Position numbers and translations under genes: made by a program. This document shows, piece by piece, positions 1-7,527 of a stretch of DNA of 34,154 nt. Numbering within the stretch: the stretch's first letter is position 1; each line of letters begins with the position of its first letter. The notes under the pieces are model-generated. The model worked only from the letters and a program-made list of their open reading frames with translations. It did not search any database and was not told the origin of the DNA. The stretch is from Pseudonocardia bannensis. Its GTDB lineage: Bacteria; Actinomycetota; Actinomycetes; Mycobacteriales; Pseudonocardiaceae. The stretch is from contig NZ_JAAXKZ010000058.1 in NCBI RefSeq assembly GCF_012911875.1, forward strand, positions 1-34,154. The letters are read 5' to 3'.

Positions 1-670
1 CGATACCCGCACCCCTCCGGGGGGCCACGGCGTCACGGCCGGGCCGGGCGGGGGCGCCGTCCTCCCCGATCGGGCGGGCGGAACGCAGCGCCTCGACGTG
101 GTAACCCGGCAGGACGGCCCCGGCGGGGAACGTCTCCACCGACGACGGGGCGCCGGCCCGGTCCAGGGTCGCTGCCAGCTGGTAGGCGAGCACCTCGGCC
201 ACGGTGTGCGCATCGGGCCCGATCTCCACCAGCACCACGGGATGGGGCAGCGGGCCGGGCGCGGAGCCGGCGGGAGTGAGCCGCCAGCTCAACCAGGTCC
301 GGCAGTTCCCGAGCTGACGGGCGGCGGGGCCGGTCAGAACCTCGGCGATACGCGCGGACCGGGCGGGCTGCCCGGCGTCGCCGTGGAACGCGTGCGGGAT
401 GCCCTCCTCGTGGGTGGCCCGGGGCAGCGCCTGTTCGGCGTCGAGCTCGATGCGCAGGTTGCGCCCCGCGGCCACGACGGCCTCGCGGACATGGGGTGGC
501 AGGATGGCCCGGTCCGCGATGAGAGTCGCGGTGAGCAGTTCGAGGGCCTGCCCGTCCTCGCCGATCGCGATCAGCTCGCGGCTCGAGGCGAGCAGGTCGT
601 CGTCCACTCTGCCGGCCAGAGCGAGCAGCAGGTCGTGTGTGGTCAGGAGCGGTGTAGCCGGGCCGGTCAC
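1..670 (-). CDS. Hypothetical protein, 3' end outside window; paralogue of the upstream gene
   Basis: An open reading frame runs on the minus strand from a GTG at 670 to the window edge without a stop, so at least 223 residues are present and the C-terminus is missing. A GAGGAGG Shine-Dalgarno lies 4 bases before the GTG. I do not recognise a named family. Its first 60 residues (LLLALAGRVDDDLL, then an alpha-helical stretch ending REAVVAAG) align with the first 60 of the protein at 777-1415 (LLLRLAGRLPDDLL ... DLLINAVGG), so the two are tandem paralogues. The middle has a VVLVEIGPDAHTVAEVLAYQL segment that also matches the other copy (VVLVLGADRPWALAGTLQRL). No signal peptide or membrane segment is visible. 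It is probably soluble and co-transcribed with the RidA operon. The reading frame is certain, the function unknown. Confidence 0.75.
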   Translation of the reverse strand, partial: MTGPATPLLTTHDLLLALAGRVDDDLLASSRELIAIGEDGQALELLTATLIADRAILPPHVREAVVAAGRNLRIELDAEQALPRATHEEGIPHAFHGDAGQPARSARIAEVLTGPAARQLGNCRTWLSWRLTPAGSAPGPLPHPVVLVEIGPDAHTVAEVLAYQLAATLDRAGAPSSVETFPAGAVLPGYHVEALRSARPIGEDGAPARPGRDAVAPRRGAGI

Positions 671-747
671 GGAGCCTCCTCGCTGGCGCTCGTCGGGGCC
701 GTCTGCGGCGGCGCCGTGCCGAGTGCCCGCCTCGCGGGCTCGGTCAC
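667..747 (-). CDS. 26-residue linker mini-ORF between two paralogous genes
   Basis: A 26-codon frame starts at GTG 747, preceded by AAGGAG at 5-base spacing. It ends in a TGA that overlaps the GTG start of the next gene (GTGA, 667-670). Its last codons (SASEEAP) are encoded by bases that also form the next gene's Shine-Dalgarno. The peptide is Ala/Pro/Thr/Glu rich and resembles no known protein. A very similar arrangement lies at 10573-10647. It may be only a coupling spacer, not a functional peptide. Confidence 0.3.
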   Translation of the reverse strand: MTEPARRALGTAPPQTAPTSASEEAP

Positions 748-776
748 GGCGGCTCCTTCGCTCAACTGGCTCCAGG

Positions 777-1415
777 TCACATTCCGATTAACGCGCCGGC
801 AGGGGTCTCGGTGACGGTCGGACTCTCCGCCGCCGTCCACACCGGTGCGGATCCGACGATCGCGGCCTGGTGATAGGCGGGTGGCTCGAGGTACGACGGG
901 AGCACCTCGACACACGGGGTGCGTTCGCCGTGCGCCCGCAGCAGCCGCTGCAGGGTGCCGGCGAGCGCCCACGGCCGGTCGGCCCCCAGCACCAGGACGA
1001 CGCGCTGCTCGCCGCGGCCGTCGATGCGCAGGCTCTGCCGCAGTTCCGTGGTGCCGGCGTGCCCGCGGACCACGGCCAGCACGCTGAGTGTGGCCAGGTC
1101 GGGGACGGCGGGCCCGGCCCGGAACTGGGCGAGCGGCGGGTCGGGCGTGTGCACGGGGAGCACGGCGTCGAGCAGCCGCCGCGGGGCGCCCCAGCCGCCG
1201 ACGGCGTTGATCAGCAGGTCCCGCTCGACCTCGGTCAGCCCCACCCGGTTGCGGAGCAGGGCCCGGGGCAGTGTCGCGCTGACCGCGGCCCGGCCCTCGA
1301 CGGCGAGCCAGTCCCGCAGGCGCCACAGCAGGTCGTCGGGCAGTCGCCCGGCCAGCCGGAGCAGCAGTTCGTGGCAGGCCTGGTCGGCCCGGCCGAGCTG
1401 GGAGACGCCGCTCAT
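777..1415 (-). CDS. Hypothetical protein (212 aa), conserved-looking alpha/beta protein
   Basis: This 212-residue protein starts at ATG 1415, whose A is shared with the RidA stop codon (TGATG), so translation is probably coupled to RidA. The N-terminal 65 residues look helical; residues 85-180 contain several hydrophobic beta-strand-like stretches (ATLSVLAVVRG, RVVLVLGAD). It has no signal peptide, no membrane segment and no catalytic motif I recognise. It is paralogous to the next gene downstream (1-670). The last 25 residues are Thr/Pro/Ala rich and probably disordered. Function is unknown; the neighbourhood suggests a conserved actinobacterial housekeeping locus. Confidence 0.75.
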   Translation of the reverse strand: MSGVSQLGRADQACHELLLRLAGRLPDDLLWRLRDWLAVEGRAAVSATLPRALLRNRVGLTEVERDLLINAVGGWGAPRRLLDAVLPVHTPDPPLAQFRAGPAVPDLATLSVLAVVRGHAGTTELRQSLRIDGRGEQRVVLVLGADRPWALAGTLQRLLRAHGERTPCVEVLPSYLEPPAYHQAAIVGSAPVWTAAESPTVTETPAGALIGM

Positions 1416-1879
1416 CAGGACACCTCGACGACGATCTCGACCTCGACCGGCGCGTTCAACGGCAGCTCCGCCACCCCGACCGCGGACCGGGCGTGCAGGC
1501 CGGCCTCGCCGAACACCTCTCCGAGCAGCTCGGAGGCCCCGTTGATCACGGCGGGCTGGCCGCTGAAACCGGGGGCGGAGGCGACGAAACCGACGACCTT
1601 GACGATGCCGACCACGGAATCGAGCCCGACCAGCGCGTCGACGGCGGCGAGCGCGTTGAGCACGCAGATGCGGGCGTGGCCGTAGGCGTCCTCGACGCCG
1701 ACCTCCGTGCCGACCTTGCCCGTCGCCACCAGCTTCCCTTCGACGAGGGGAAGCTGACCGGCGGTGAAGACCAGCGAACCCGATCGCCGGGCTGGGAGGT
1801 AGGCGCCTGCCGGAGCGGCCACCTTCGGCAGCGTGATGCCGAGTTCGCGCAGACGTTCGTTGGGCTTCGACACGGCCAC
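1415..1879 (-). CDS. RidA/YjgF/YER057c/UK114 family protein
   Basis: The 154-residue product belongs to the RidA family, whose members hydrolyse reactive enamine/imine intermediates released by PLP enzymes. The fold is recognisable from GSLVFTAGQLP (residues ~35-45), the central ALAAVDALVGLDSVVGIVKVVGF segment and the C-terminal ARSAVGVAELPLNAPVEVEIV strand, where family members carry the conserved R-S/T-A-V-G core and the P-V-E-V-E ending. The start is taken at GTG 1879, just after the DUF4177 stop, because the frame upstream overlaps DUF4177 and has unrelated composition; a GTG two codons later is also possible. It is the probable orthologue of the RidA gene next to the ArsA pair in M. tuberculosis. 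Its position in an operon with DUF4177 and the two unknown paralogues supports this. Confidence 0.88.
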   Translation of the reverse strand: MAVSKPNERLRELGITLPKVAAPAGAYLPARRSGSLVFTAGQLPLVEGKLVATGKVGTEVGVEDAYGHARICVLNALAAVDALVGLDSVVGIVKVVGFVASAPGFSGQPAVINGASELLGEVFGEAGLHARSAVGVAELPLNAPVEVEIVVEVS

Positions 1880-1884
1880 GTCGC

Positions 1885-2067
1885 TCAGCCGCCCTGGACC
1901 GGGCGCTTGAAGAAGGCCACCAGCTGCTCCGGGTTCGCCCCGGACGTCACGGTGACCAGTTCCCAGCCGTCTCGACCGAAGTTGTCGAGGATGGCCTTGG
2001 TGTTGTGGATCAGCAGTGGGGCGGTGAGGTACTCCCACCGGGTGACCTGGGCGCCGGGCGAGCTCAT
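1885..2067 (-). CDS. DUF4177-type small protein
   Basis: A 60-residue protein starting at ATG 2067. It shows the hallmarks of small DUF4177-type proteins: an N-terminal WEYLTAPLL strand, a central NFGRDGWELVTV motif and a C-terminal VAFFKRP strand. No enzymatic role is known for the family. It is the first gene of the minus-strand run DUF4177-RidA-unknown-unknown and lies 70 bp from the divergent ArsA-like gene. In M. tuberculosis a small protein of this kind also sits between the RidA and ArsA genes. The length is normal and the call is confident at family level. Confidence 0.85.
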   Translation of the reverse strand: MSSPGAQVTRWEYLTAPLLIHNTKAILDNFGRDGWELVTVTSGANPEQLVAFFKRPVQGG

Positions 2068-2125
2068 GGCGCGACTGTAGTGCTCGCCTCATCGCCTCTG
2101 ACGGGCCGCCCAGGCAGTGCGTCCG

Positions 2126-2131
2126 TAGGCT
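2126..2131 (+). promoter_or_regulatory. Probable -10 box of a leaderless promoter for the ArsA-like operon
   Basis: TAGGCT lies 6 bases before the GTG at 2138, the spacing expected if transcription starts at or next to the start codon. No Shine-Dalgarno precedes that GTG. The combination suggests a leaderless mRNA, which is common in actinobacteria. Confidence 0.45.
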
Positions 2132-2137
2132 GGCCAC

Positions 2138-3193
2138 GTGACGTCACCCGGTTGGCCTGCGGCGCTGCACGGCGTCCGTCTGCACGTGGTGTCCGGTAAG
2201 GGCGGTACCGGCAAGACGACGGCGGCGGCCGCGCTCGCGTTGGCCCTGGCCAGCGGCGGAAAGCGCACCCTGCTCGTGGAGGTGGAGGGACGCCAGGGCA
2301 TCGCCCAGGTCTTCGACACCGCCCCGCTGCCGTACGAGGAGCGCAAGATCGCCGTGGCCCCCGGGGGCGGCGAGGTCCGCGCGCTCGCCGTCGACGCCGA
2401 AGCGGCCCTGCTCGAGTACTTCGAGATGTTCTACCGGCTGGGCATGGCCGGTCGGACGCTGCGCCGGATGGGCGCGATCGAGTTCGCGACGACGCTCGCC
2501 CCGGGGCTGCGCGACGTGCTCCTCACCGGCAAGGTCAAGGAGTGCGTCACGCGCACCGGCGCGGACGGGCGCTACGTCTACGACGCCGTGGTTCTCGACG
2601 CCCCGCCGACCGGCCGCCTGGTCACGTTCCTCGACGTCACCAAGGCCATGGCCGACCTGGCCAAGACCGGACCGATCCACAGCCAGGCCGAGGGCGTCGT
2701 CCGGCTGCTGCACTCGCCGGCGACGGCCGTGCACCTGGTCACCCTGCTCGAGGACCTCCCGGTGACCGAGACCCTGGAAACCGTCCACGAGCTGGCCGCG
2801 GCCGATCTGCGGACCGGTGCGGTGATGGTCAACAAGGTGCGCGAGCAGTGGCTGCCCGATCGGTCGGTGGCCCCGGCGGCCGGTGGTCGGGTCGACGCGG
2901 CGCGGGTGCGCAACGGCCTGTCCGCGGCCGGGCTGGACCTGCCCCCGGAGGTGATCGACGGGTTGGTCGCCGAGACGGTGGAACACGCGATCCGGGTGCA
3001 CGCCGAGGCGGCGGCGCTGGCCCGGCTGGACAGCGAGCCGGCCGAGCCGCTGCCGCGCGTCGAGCTGCCGCTACTGCTGGGCGGCGTGGATCTGGGATCG
3101 CTGTACGAGCTGGCGGAGGCAATGGTGGATCAGGGCGTCGAGGTGCGCCACACGAGCGGGGCGCACCCGAGCGGGGTGCATGCGCAGCCATGA
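2138..3193 (+). CDS. ArsA/Get3-like ATPase, first subunit
   Basis: The 351-residue protein has the deviant Walker A of the ArsA/Get3/MinD class ([10 protein letters not shown], residues 20-29), followed by [10 protein letters not shown] where classical members have the DPA loop, and [15 protein letters not shown] (residues ~152-166) as switch II. The first lysine of KGGTGKTT is the signature residue that acts across the dimer. No cysteine metal site or membrane segment is visible, so it is more likely a cytosolic Get3-like factor than an arsenite pump subunit. It is the probable orthologue of Rv3679, whose partner is Rv3680. Its stop overlaps the ATG of the second ATPase (ATGA), supporting equimolar synthesis of a heterodimer. 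The start GTG 2138 fits a leaderless transcript. Confidence 0.9.
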   Translation: MTSPGWPAALHGVRLHVVSGKGGTGKTTAAAALALALASGGKRTLLVEVEGRQGIAQVFDTAPLPYEERKIAVAPGGGEVRALAVDAEAALLEYFEMFYRLGMAGRTLRRMGAIEFATTLAPGLRDVLLTGKVKECVTRTGADGRYVYDAVVLDAPPTGRLVTFLDVTKAMADLAKTGPIHSQAEGVVRLLHSPATAVHLVTLLEDLPVTETLETVHELAAADLRTGAVMVNKVREQWLPDRSVAPAAGGRVDAARVRNGLSAAGLDLPPEVIDGLVAETVEHAIRVHAEAAALARLDSEPAEPLPRVELPLLLGGVDLGSLYELAEAMVDQGVEVRHTSGAHPSGVHAQP

Positions 3194-4377
3194 GCGCCGC
3201 GAAGATCCCACCGCCGCTCGACGTCGACACGCTGCTCGACGATCCGGAGACCCGGATCATCGTCTGCTGCGGTTCCGGCGGCGTCGGCAAGACGACGACG
3301 TCCGCCGCGCTCGCGCTGCGCGCCGCGGAGCGCGGCCGTAAGGCCGTGGTGCTCACGATCGACCCGGCCAAGCGGCTGGCCCAGGCGCTGGGGCTGACCC
3401 AGCTGGGCAACGAGCCACGGCAGGTGGCCGGCCTGCCCGCCGACGGCGACCGGCCCGGAGAGCTGCACGCGATGATGCTGGACATGCGCCGGACCTTCGA
3501 CGAGATGGTCTACGCACACGCCGACCCGGACCGGGCCGAGAAGATCATCGCCAACCCGTTCTACCAGACCATTTCCTCGTCGTTCTCCGGGACGCAGGAG
3601 TACATGGCGATGGAGAAGCTGGGCCAGCTCACCGCCACCGGTGACTGGGATCTCGTCGTCGTGGACACCCCGCCGTCGCGCTCGGCACTGGACTTCCTCG
3701 ACGCCCCGCAGCGGATGTCGAACTTCCTCGACGGCCGCATGATCCGGTTGCTCTCCTCCCCGGCCCGGGCCGGCGGCCGCAGCCTGCGCAAGATCGTCGG
3801 CGCCGGGTTCCAGCTGTTCTCCAAGGCCGTCTCGACGATCCTGGGCGGGGCGCTGCTGGCCGACGCGTCGGCGTTCGTGCAGGCCTTCGACACGATGTTC
3901 GGTGGCTTCCGCGAGCGGGCGACGAAGACCTACGCGCTGCTCCGCTCGCCGGGCACGGCGTTCGTGGTCGTCGCCGCGCCGGAGCCGGACGCCCTGCGCG
4001 AGGCGGCGTACTTCGTCGACCGGCTCTCCGAGGAGGACATGCCGCTCGCCGGGCTCGTGCTCAACCGGACCCATCCGGTGCTGGCACCGCTGTCGGCAGG
4101 GAAGGCCCGTGACGTCGCGGACAACGCCTCCGGCAGCGGTTCGAAGCTGGCCGCGGCGGTGCTGCGGCTGCACGCCGACCGGGTCGAGGTGGCCGACCGG
4201 GAGAAGCGCCTGCTCAGCCGGTTCACGAACGCCCATCCGGCCGTCCGGGTGGCCCGGGTGCCCGCGGTCGCCGGTGACATCACCGACCTGGACGGGCTGC
4301 GCGAGATCGGGTCCCGGCTGGCCGACGGCGCCGCGGCCGAGGGCCGGCCGGCCGAGCCGGTGCGGCAGGCGCGATAG
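3190..4377 (+). CDS. ArsA/Get3-like ATPase, second subunit
   Basis: A 395-residue ArsA-family ATPase. Visible are Walker [18 protein letters not shown] (residues ~28-44), the A-loop [14 protein letters not shown], the switch region [15 protein letters not shown] and a helical middle domain (residues ~170-260) containing [21 protein letters not shown]. Here the first lysine of the deviant Walker A is replaced by serine (GSGGVGKTT), unlike its partner. This suggests the two subunits contribute unequally to the composite ATP site. It overlaps the upstream ATPase gene by 4 bp. It is the probable orthologue of Rv3680. In the related eukaryotic system Get3 delivers tail-anchored membrane proteins; a comparable role here is inference. 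Confidence 0.9.
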   Translation: MSAAKIPPPLDVDTLLDDPETRIIVCCGSGGVGKTTTSAALALRAAERGRKAVVLTIDPAKRLAQALGLTQLGNEPRQVAGLPADGDRPGELHAMMLDMRRTFDEMVYAHADPDRAEKIIANPFYQTISSSFSGTQEYMAMEKLGQLTATGDWDLVVVDTPPSRSALDFLDAPQRMSNFLDGRMIRLLSSPARAGGRSLRKIVGAGFQLFSKAVSTILGGALLADASAFVQAFDTMFGGFRERATKTYALLRSPGTAFVVVAAPEPDALREAAYFVDRLSEEDMPLAGLVLNRTHPVLAPLSAGKARDVADNASGSGSKLAAAVLRLHADRVEVADREKRLLSRFTNAHPAVRVARVPAVAGDITDLDGLREIGSRLADGAAAEGRPAEPVRQAR

Positions 4378-4392
4378 CCGCTCGGTCCCACC

Positions 4393-4430
4393 GGGCCGGC
4401 GACCGGAGCCCCCGCTCCCGCCGCCGGCCC
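4393..4430. terminator. Candidate bidirectional terminator between convergent genes
   Basis: An inverted repeat GGGCCGGCG ... CGCCGGCCC (9 bp perfect arms, 20-base loop) lies between the stop of the second ArsA-like gene and the stop of whiB4. No clear T-tract follows, which is usual in high-GC actinobacteria. Position between convergent genes is the main argument. Confidence 0.45.
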
Positions 4431-4456
4431 ACCCCGCCCCCCAGGGGCCGGACCGG

Positions 4457-4816
4457 TCAGGCCGACTCGTCCAGGCGCACTTCGGTGGCCGCCGCGTCGT
4501 CCGCGGCGGCCATCCGATCGGCGCTCTCCTCCGCCGCCGACGCGTAGTGCGCGATGCGGGCGTCGGTGAGCAGCCGGGCCCAGGACAGGACGTCGGGCCG
4601 CCCGCGCAGCAGTGCTCGCCGCTGCCGCTCGGTCATCCCGCCCCACACCCCGAATTCGATGCGCTGGTCGAGCGCATGCGCAAGGCACTCGGTGCGCACC
4701 GGGCACGCGAAGCAGAACTGCCGAGCCTCCCGTTGCCGGGCGCCCGTCACGAACAGGCCCTCCGCGTCGCGCGTCCGGCACCTGGCCGCTGACCGCCAAT
4801 TCCATCTGCCCGGCAT
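4457..4816 (-). CDS. whiB4: WhiB-family iron-sulfur regulator, WhiB4 type
   Basis: The 119-residue product has the four WhiB cysteines: one near the N-terminus (SAARC) and the trio in CFACPVRTEC, plus the turn motif FGVWGGMTERQRRAL followed by a basic stretch. WhiB proteins bind an oxygen- and NO-sensitive [4Fe-4S] cluster and act with sigma factors or as DNA-binding redox switches. Length and position between the ArsA-like pair and ponA2 match M. tuberculosis whiB4 (118 aa, by memory), hence the symbol. ATG 4816 is chosen because the frame upstream has no WhiB similarity. The Asp/Ala-rich C-terminal 25 residues are probably disordered. It is divergent from ponA2, so the two may share control. 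Confidence 0.9.
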   Translation of the reverse strand: MPGRWNWRSAARCRTRDAEGLFVTGARQREARQFCFACPVRTECLAHALDQRIEFGVWGGMTERQRRALLRGRPDVLSWARLLTDARIAHYASAAEESADRMAAADDAAATEVRLDESA

Positions 4817-4992
4817 CTCGGCTCCCGCAATCCGTCTCGTCACGAGGTCACCACCCCAGGTCGTCGAGTGACACGACCCGGCTAAGACGGATTCTGGGAG
4901 CGTCCGGTTCCCGCGGTAACCGCGCAAAACTACTCAAATCCGCGGCGACGACCTGACGAAAGGGTGACGGACCGCCGCGTACCCTGCCCTCC
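4817..4992. promoter_or_regulatory. Divergent whiB4/ponA2 intergenic region with a leaderless ponA2 promoter
   Basis: The 176-bp gap must hold both divergent promoters. TACCCT at 4980-4985 lies 7 bases before the ponA2 GTG and no Shine-Dalgarno is present, so ponA2 mRNA is probably leaderless. The stretch around 4925-4960 is relatively AT-rich (CAAAACTACTCAAATCC). I see no clear palindromic operator. Confidence 0.4.
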
Positions 4993-7422
4993 GTGAACTT
5001 CCCGCGCCATCTGGTCCGGCCGGTCGGCATGCTCCTCGGGCTCTGCCTGCTCGCCGGTGTCGTGGTGGCGGGGATGGCGTTCCCGTTCGCGGCGGGCGTC
5101 GGGCTGGTGTCCAACGACGCCGGCGACAGCGTCAACAGCACCTCGACCGACCTGGTCGACGGCGCACTGCCGCTGCGCAGCACGATCACCGACTCGGCCG
5201 GCCAGCCGGTGGCCTATCTGTTCGACCAGAACCGCACCGCGGTCGCGGCCAACGAGATCTCACCGGCGATGAAGGCGGCCATGGTCGCGATCGAGGACCG
5301 GCGCTTCTACCAGCACCAGGGCGTCGACTGGCAGGGCACGATCCGGGCGGTGATCGCGAACTCGGCCTCCGGGGACGTCGTCCAGGGCGCGTCGACGCTC
5401 ACCCAGCAGTACGTGAAGAACTACATGCTCTACGTCGACGCCCAGACCGACGCGGAGCGGCTCAAGGCCACCGAGCAGACGCCCGCGCGCAAGCTCAAGG
5501 AAGCGCGCATCGCGTTGCAGATGGAGCGGTCGCTGAGCAAGGAGGAGATCCTGACCCGCTACCTGAACATCGTGTTCTGGGGCAACGGGGCGTACGGGAT
5601 CGCGTCCGCGGCGCGGACCTACTTCGGCATCACCCCCGACAAGCTGACGGTGCCACAGGCCGCCATGCTCGCCGGGATGGTGCGCAGCACCACCGCGTTC
5701 GACCCGGTGCAGAATCCGCAGGCCGCCCTCGACCGGCGCAACCTGGTCATCGCGCAGATGCGCGACCAGGGAATGATCAACGAGGCCCAGGCGCGGGAGG
5801 CCGCCGCGGCCCCGCTGGGCATCTCGAACCCCCTCAACACCCAGCCCAACGGCTGCATCGGCGCGGGTGACGCCGGGTTCTTCTGCAAGTACGTGGTCGA
5901 GTACCTGACCGAGGCCGGGTTCTCCATCGACCAGATCAACCGCGGCGGTTACACGATCCGCAGCACGCTGGACCGCGACGCGCTGGCCAGGATGAAGGCC
6001 TCGCTCGACGCCGAGGTGCCCCCCCGGCAGCCCAACGTCGCGAACGTGATGTCGCTGGTCCAGCCGGGTCAGGACAAGCACCGGGTGCTCGCGATGGGAT
6101 CCAACCGAACGTTCGGGCTGAACGCCGACGAGGAGCAGACCAGCTACGGGCTGCCCTACCAGCCGGTCAACCTCGGTGCCGGTTCCGTCTACAAGATCTT
6201 CACCGCGGCCACCGCGCTGCAGAAGGGGCTGGGGATCAACTACCAGCTCTCGGTGCCGCCGAGCGGCTACGCGTCGCCGATCTACCTCGACGGCGGCGGG
6301 CGCCCGATCCCGGTGCAGAACGCGGGCGACTACCCCGAGCGGATGAGCCTGACCGACGCGCTGGCGACGTCGCCGAACACGGCGTTCATCAAGCTCATGG
6401 AGTTCACCGGCGTGCCCGACGTGGTCGACATGTCGGTCCGGTTGGGCATGAAATCGCTGGCCACCACGCCGTTCGTCGACCCGAGGACCGGTCGGCGCAC
6501 CGATCGCTCGATCGCCGAGGTGACCAAGGCGCAGCGCCAGGCCTCGTTCACCCTCGGGGTGAGCCCGACCAGTGTGCTGGAGCTGGCCAACGTCGGAGCC
6601 ACCATCGCCAGCTCCGGCAAGTGGTGCCCGCCGAGCCCGATCGAGTCGGTGACCGACGCCGCCGGCAACCCGGTCCCGGTCACCGAGGCGCCGTGCGAGC
6701 AGGCCGTCGAGCCCGGCCTGGCCAACACGCTGTTCACCGCGCTGAGCAAGGACGACATCAGCGGCACCGCGGCGGGCGCGGCCCGTCAGGTCGGGTGGGA
6801 TCGCCCGATGGGCGGCAAGACGGGGACCACCCAGCAGCACAAGTCGGCGGCGTTCCTCGGGCTCGTCCCGCAACTGGCCGGCGCGGTGATCACGTTCGAC
6901 AACTCCAACGCCCCGCGGCCGCTCTGCGACAGCGGCGGTGCGCCGTTCGCCTGCCGCAGCGGCAACATCTTCGGCGGCAAGACGCCGGCGGAGACGTGGT
7001 TCGGGGCCGTCAAGCCGATCCTCGCGAACCAGCCGGTGCTGCCGCTGCCGCCGACCGAGGACCGCTACCTGACCGGTGGTGCCGAGTCGCGGGTGCCCGA
7101 CGTCGTGGGCCGCGGTCAGAACGACGCCCGCGCGGTGCTGGAGCGTGCCGGATGGCAGGTGACCACCCGCACCGTCGACAACCTCGCCTCCCGCGGGACC
7201 GTCGTCGGGCAGAGCCCGCGGGGGACGGCGTTGCCGGGCGAGACGATCGTGCTGCAGGTCAGCAGCGGTACCGTCCCGGCTCCGCCGCCGGCGCCGACCG
7301 ATGCACCCGCCCCGCCCCCGGGCGAGCAGCCACCCGGCGAGCAGCCACCCGGCGAGCAGCCACCCGCAGAGCAGCCGCCCGCAGAGCAGCCGGCCGCGGA
7401 CCAGGGCGGCGGTGCCCCGTGA
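4993..7422 (+). CDS. ponA2: Class A penicillin-binding protein with PASTA domain (PonA2 type)
   Basis: This 809-residue bifunctional peptidoglycan synthase has an N-terminal membrane anchor (residues ~10-36). A GT51 glycosyltransferase domain follows, with catalytic Glu101 in IEDRRFYQHQG and the GASTLTQQYVKNY motif. The penicillin-binding transpeptidase domain carries S398-V-Y-K401 (active serine), S460-P-N462 and K609-T-G611. One PASTA domain spans ~700-765 (RVPDVVGRGQNDARAVL), followed by a Pro/Glu/Gln-rich tail. It polymerises and crosslinks peptidoglycan on the outer face of the membrane. Domain order and the whiB4 neighbour match mycobacterial PonA2. In mycobacteria a metallophosphoesterase gene follows; here a different gene does. 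All key residues are intact. Confidence 0.93.
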   Translation: MNFPRHLVRPVGMLLGLCLLAGVVVAGMAFPFAAGVGLVSNDAGDSVNSTSTDLVDGALPLRSTITDSAGQPVAYLFDQNRTAVAANEISPAMKAAMVAIEDRRFYQHQGVDWQGTIRAVIANSASGDVVQGASTLTQQYVKNYMLYVDAQTDAERLKATEQTPARKLKEARIALQMERSLSKEEILTRYLNIVFWGNGAYGIASAARTYFGITPDKLTVPQAAMLAGMVRSTTAFDPVQNPQAALDRRNLVIAQMRDQGMINEAQAREAAAAPLGISNPLNTQPNGCIGAGDAGFFCKYVVEYLTEAGFSIDQINRGGYTIRSTLDRDALARMKASLDAEVPPRQPNVANVMSLVQPGQDKHRVLAMGSNRTFGLNADEEQTSYGLPYQPVNLGAGSVYKIFTAATALQKGLGINYQLSVPPSGYASPIYLDGGGRPIPVQNAGDYPERMSLTDALATSPNTAFIKLMEFTGVPDVVDMSVRLGMKSLATTPFVDPRTGRRTDRSIAEVTKAQRQASFTLGVSPTSVLELANVGATIASSGKWCPPSPIESVTDAAGNPVPVTEAPCEQAVEPGLANTLFTALSKDDISGTAAGAARQVGWDRPMGGKTGTTQQHKSAAFLGLVPQLAGAVITFDNSNAPRPLCDSGGAPFACRSGNIFGGKTPAETWFGAVKPILANQPVLPLPPTEDRYLTGGAESRVPDVVGRGQNDARAVLERAGWQVTTRTVDNLASRGTVVGQSPRGTALPGETIVLQVSSGTVPAPPPAPTDAPAPPPGEQPPGEQPPGEQPPAEQPPAEQPAADQGGGAP
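7321..7395 (+). repeat. Five tandem 15-bp repeats at the 3' end of ponA2
   Basis: Copies of GGCGAGCAGCCACCC, the later ones diverged to GCAGAGCAGCCGCCC, encode PPGEQ/PPAEQ pentapeptides in the C-terminal tail of the penicillin-binding protein. The first three copies are identical in DNA, a sign of recent slippage; copy number probably varies between strains. Confidence 0.85.
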
Positions 7423-7513
7423 CGCGGGGTCGCTGACACCCTGAGCAGGGCGGTCCGGTCGGTGTCGTCCGGACGCGCCGTGATCAGGCGCTGCCGTCGC
7501 GCCGTCGGCGGCC

Positions 7514-7519
7514 TAGCAT
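7514..7519 (+). promoter_or_regulatory. Probable -10 box (leaderless) for the membrane-anchored protein
   Basis: TAGCAT ends 8 bases before ATG 7528 and no Shine-Dalgarno is seen in the intervening CCCCCGCC, again fitting a leaderless transcript. Confidence 0.35.
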
Positions 7520-7527
7520 CCCCCGCC

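Noticed and set aside
2542..3189. Long plus-strand frame upstream of and in frame with the second ArsA-like gene
   Set aside because: It is out of frame with the first ArsA-like gene and is Arg/Gly/Ala-rich shadow sequence; the ATG at 3190 with an ATGA overlap is the real start.
5260..6873. 537-codon minus-strand frame opposite ponA2
   Set aside because: Arg/Gly/His/Asp-rich composition typical of antisense shadow in high-GC DNA; ponA2 on the other strand has all its motifs.
7453..7474. GTCCGG ... CCGGAC hairpin after ponA2
   Set aside because: Only a 6-bp stem with a 10-base loop and no T-tract; such pairs arise often by chance in this GC-rich sequence.
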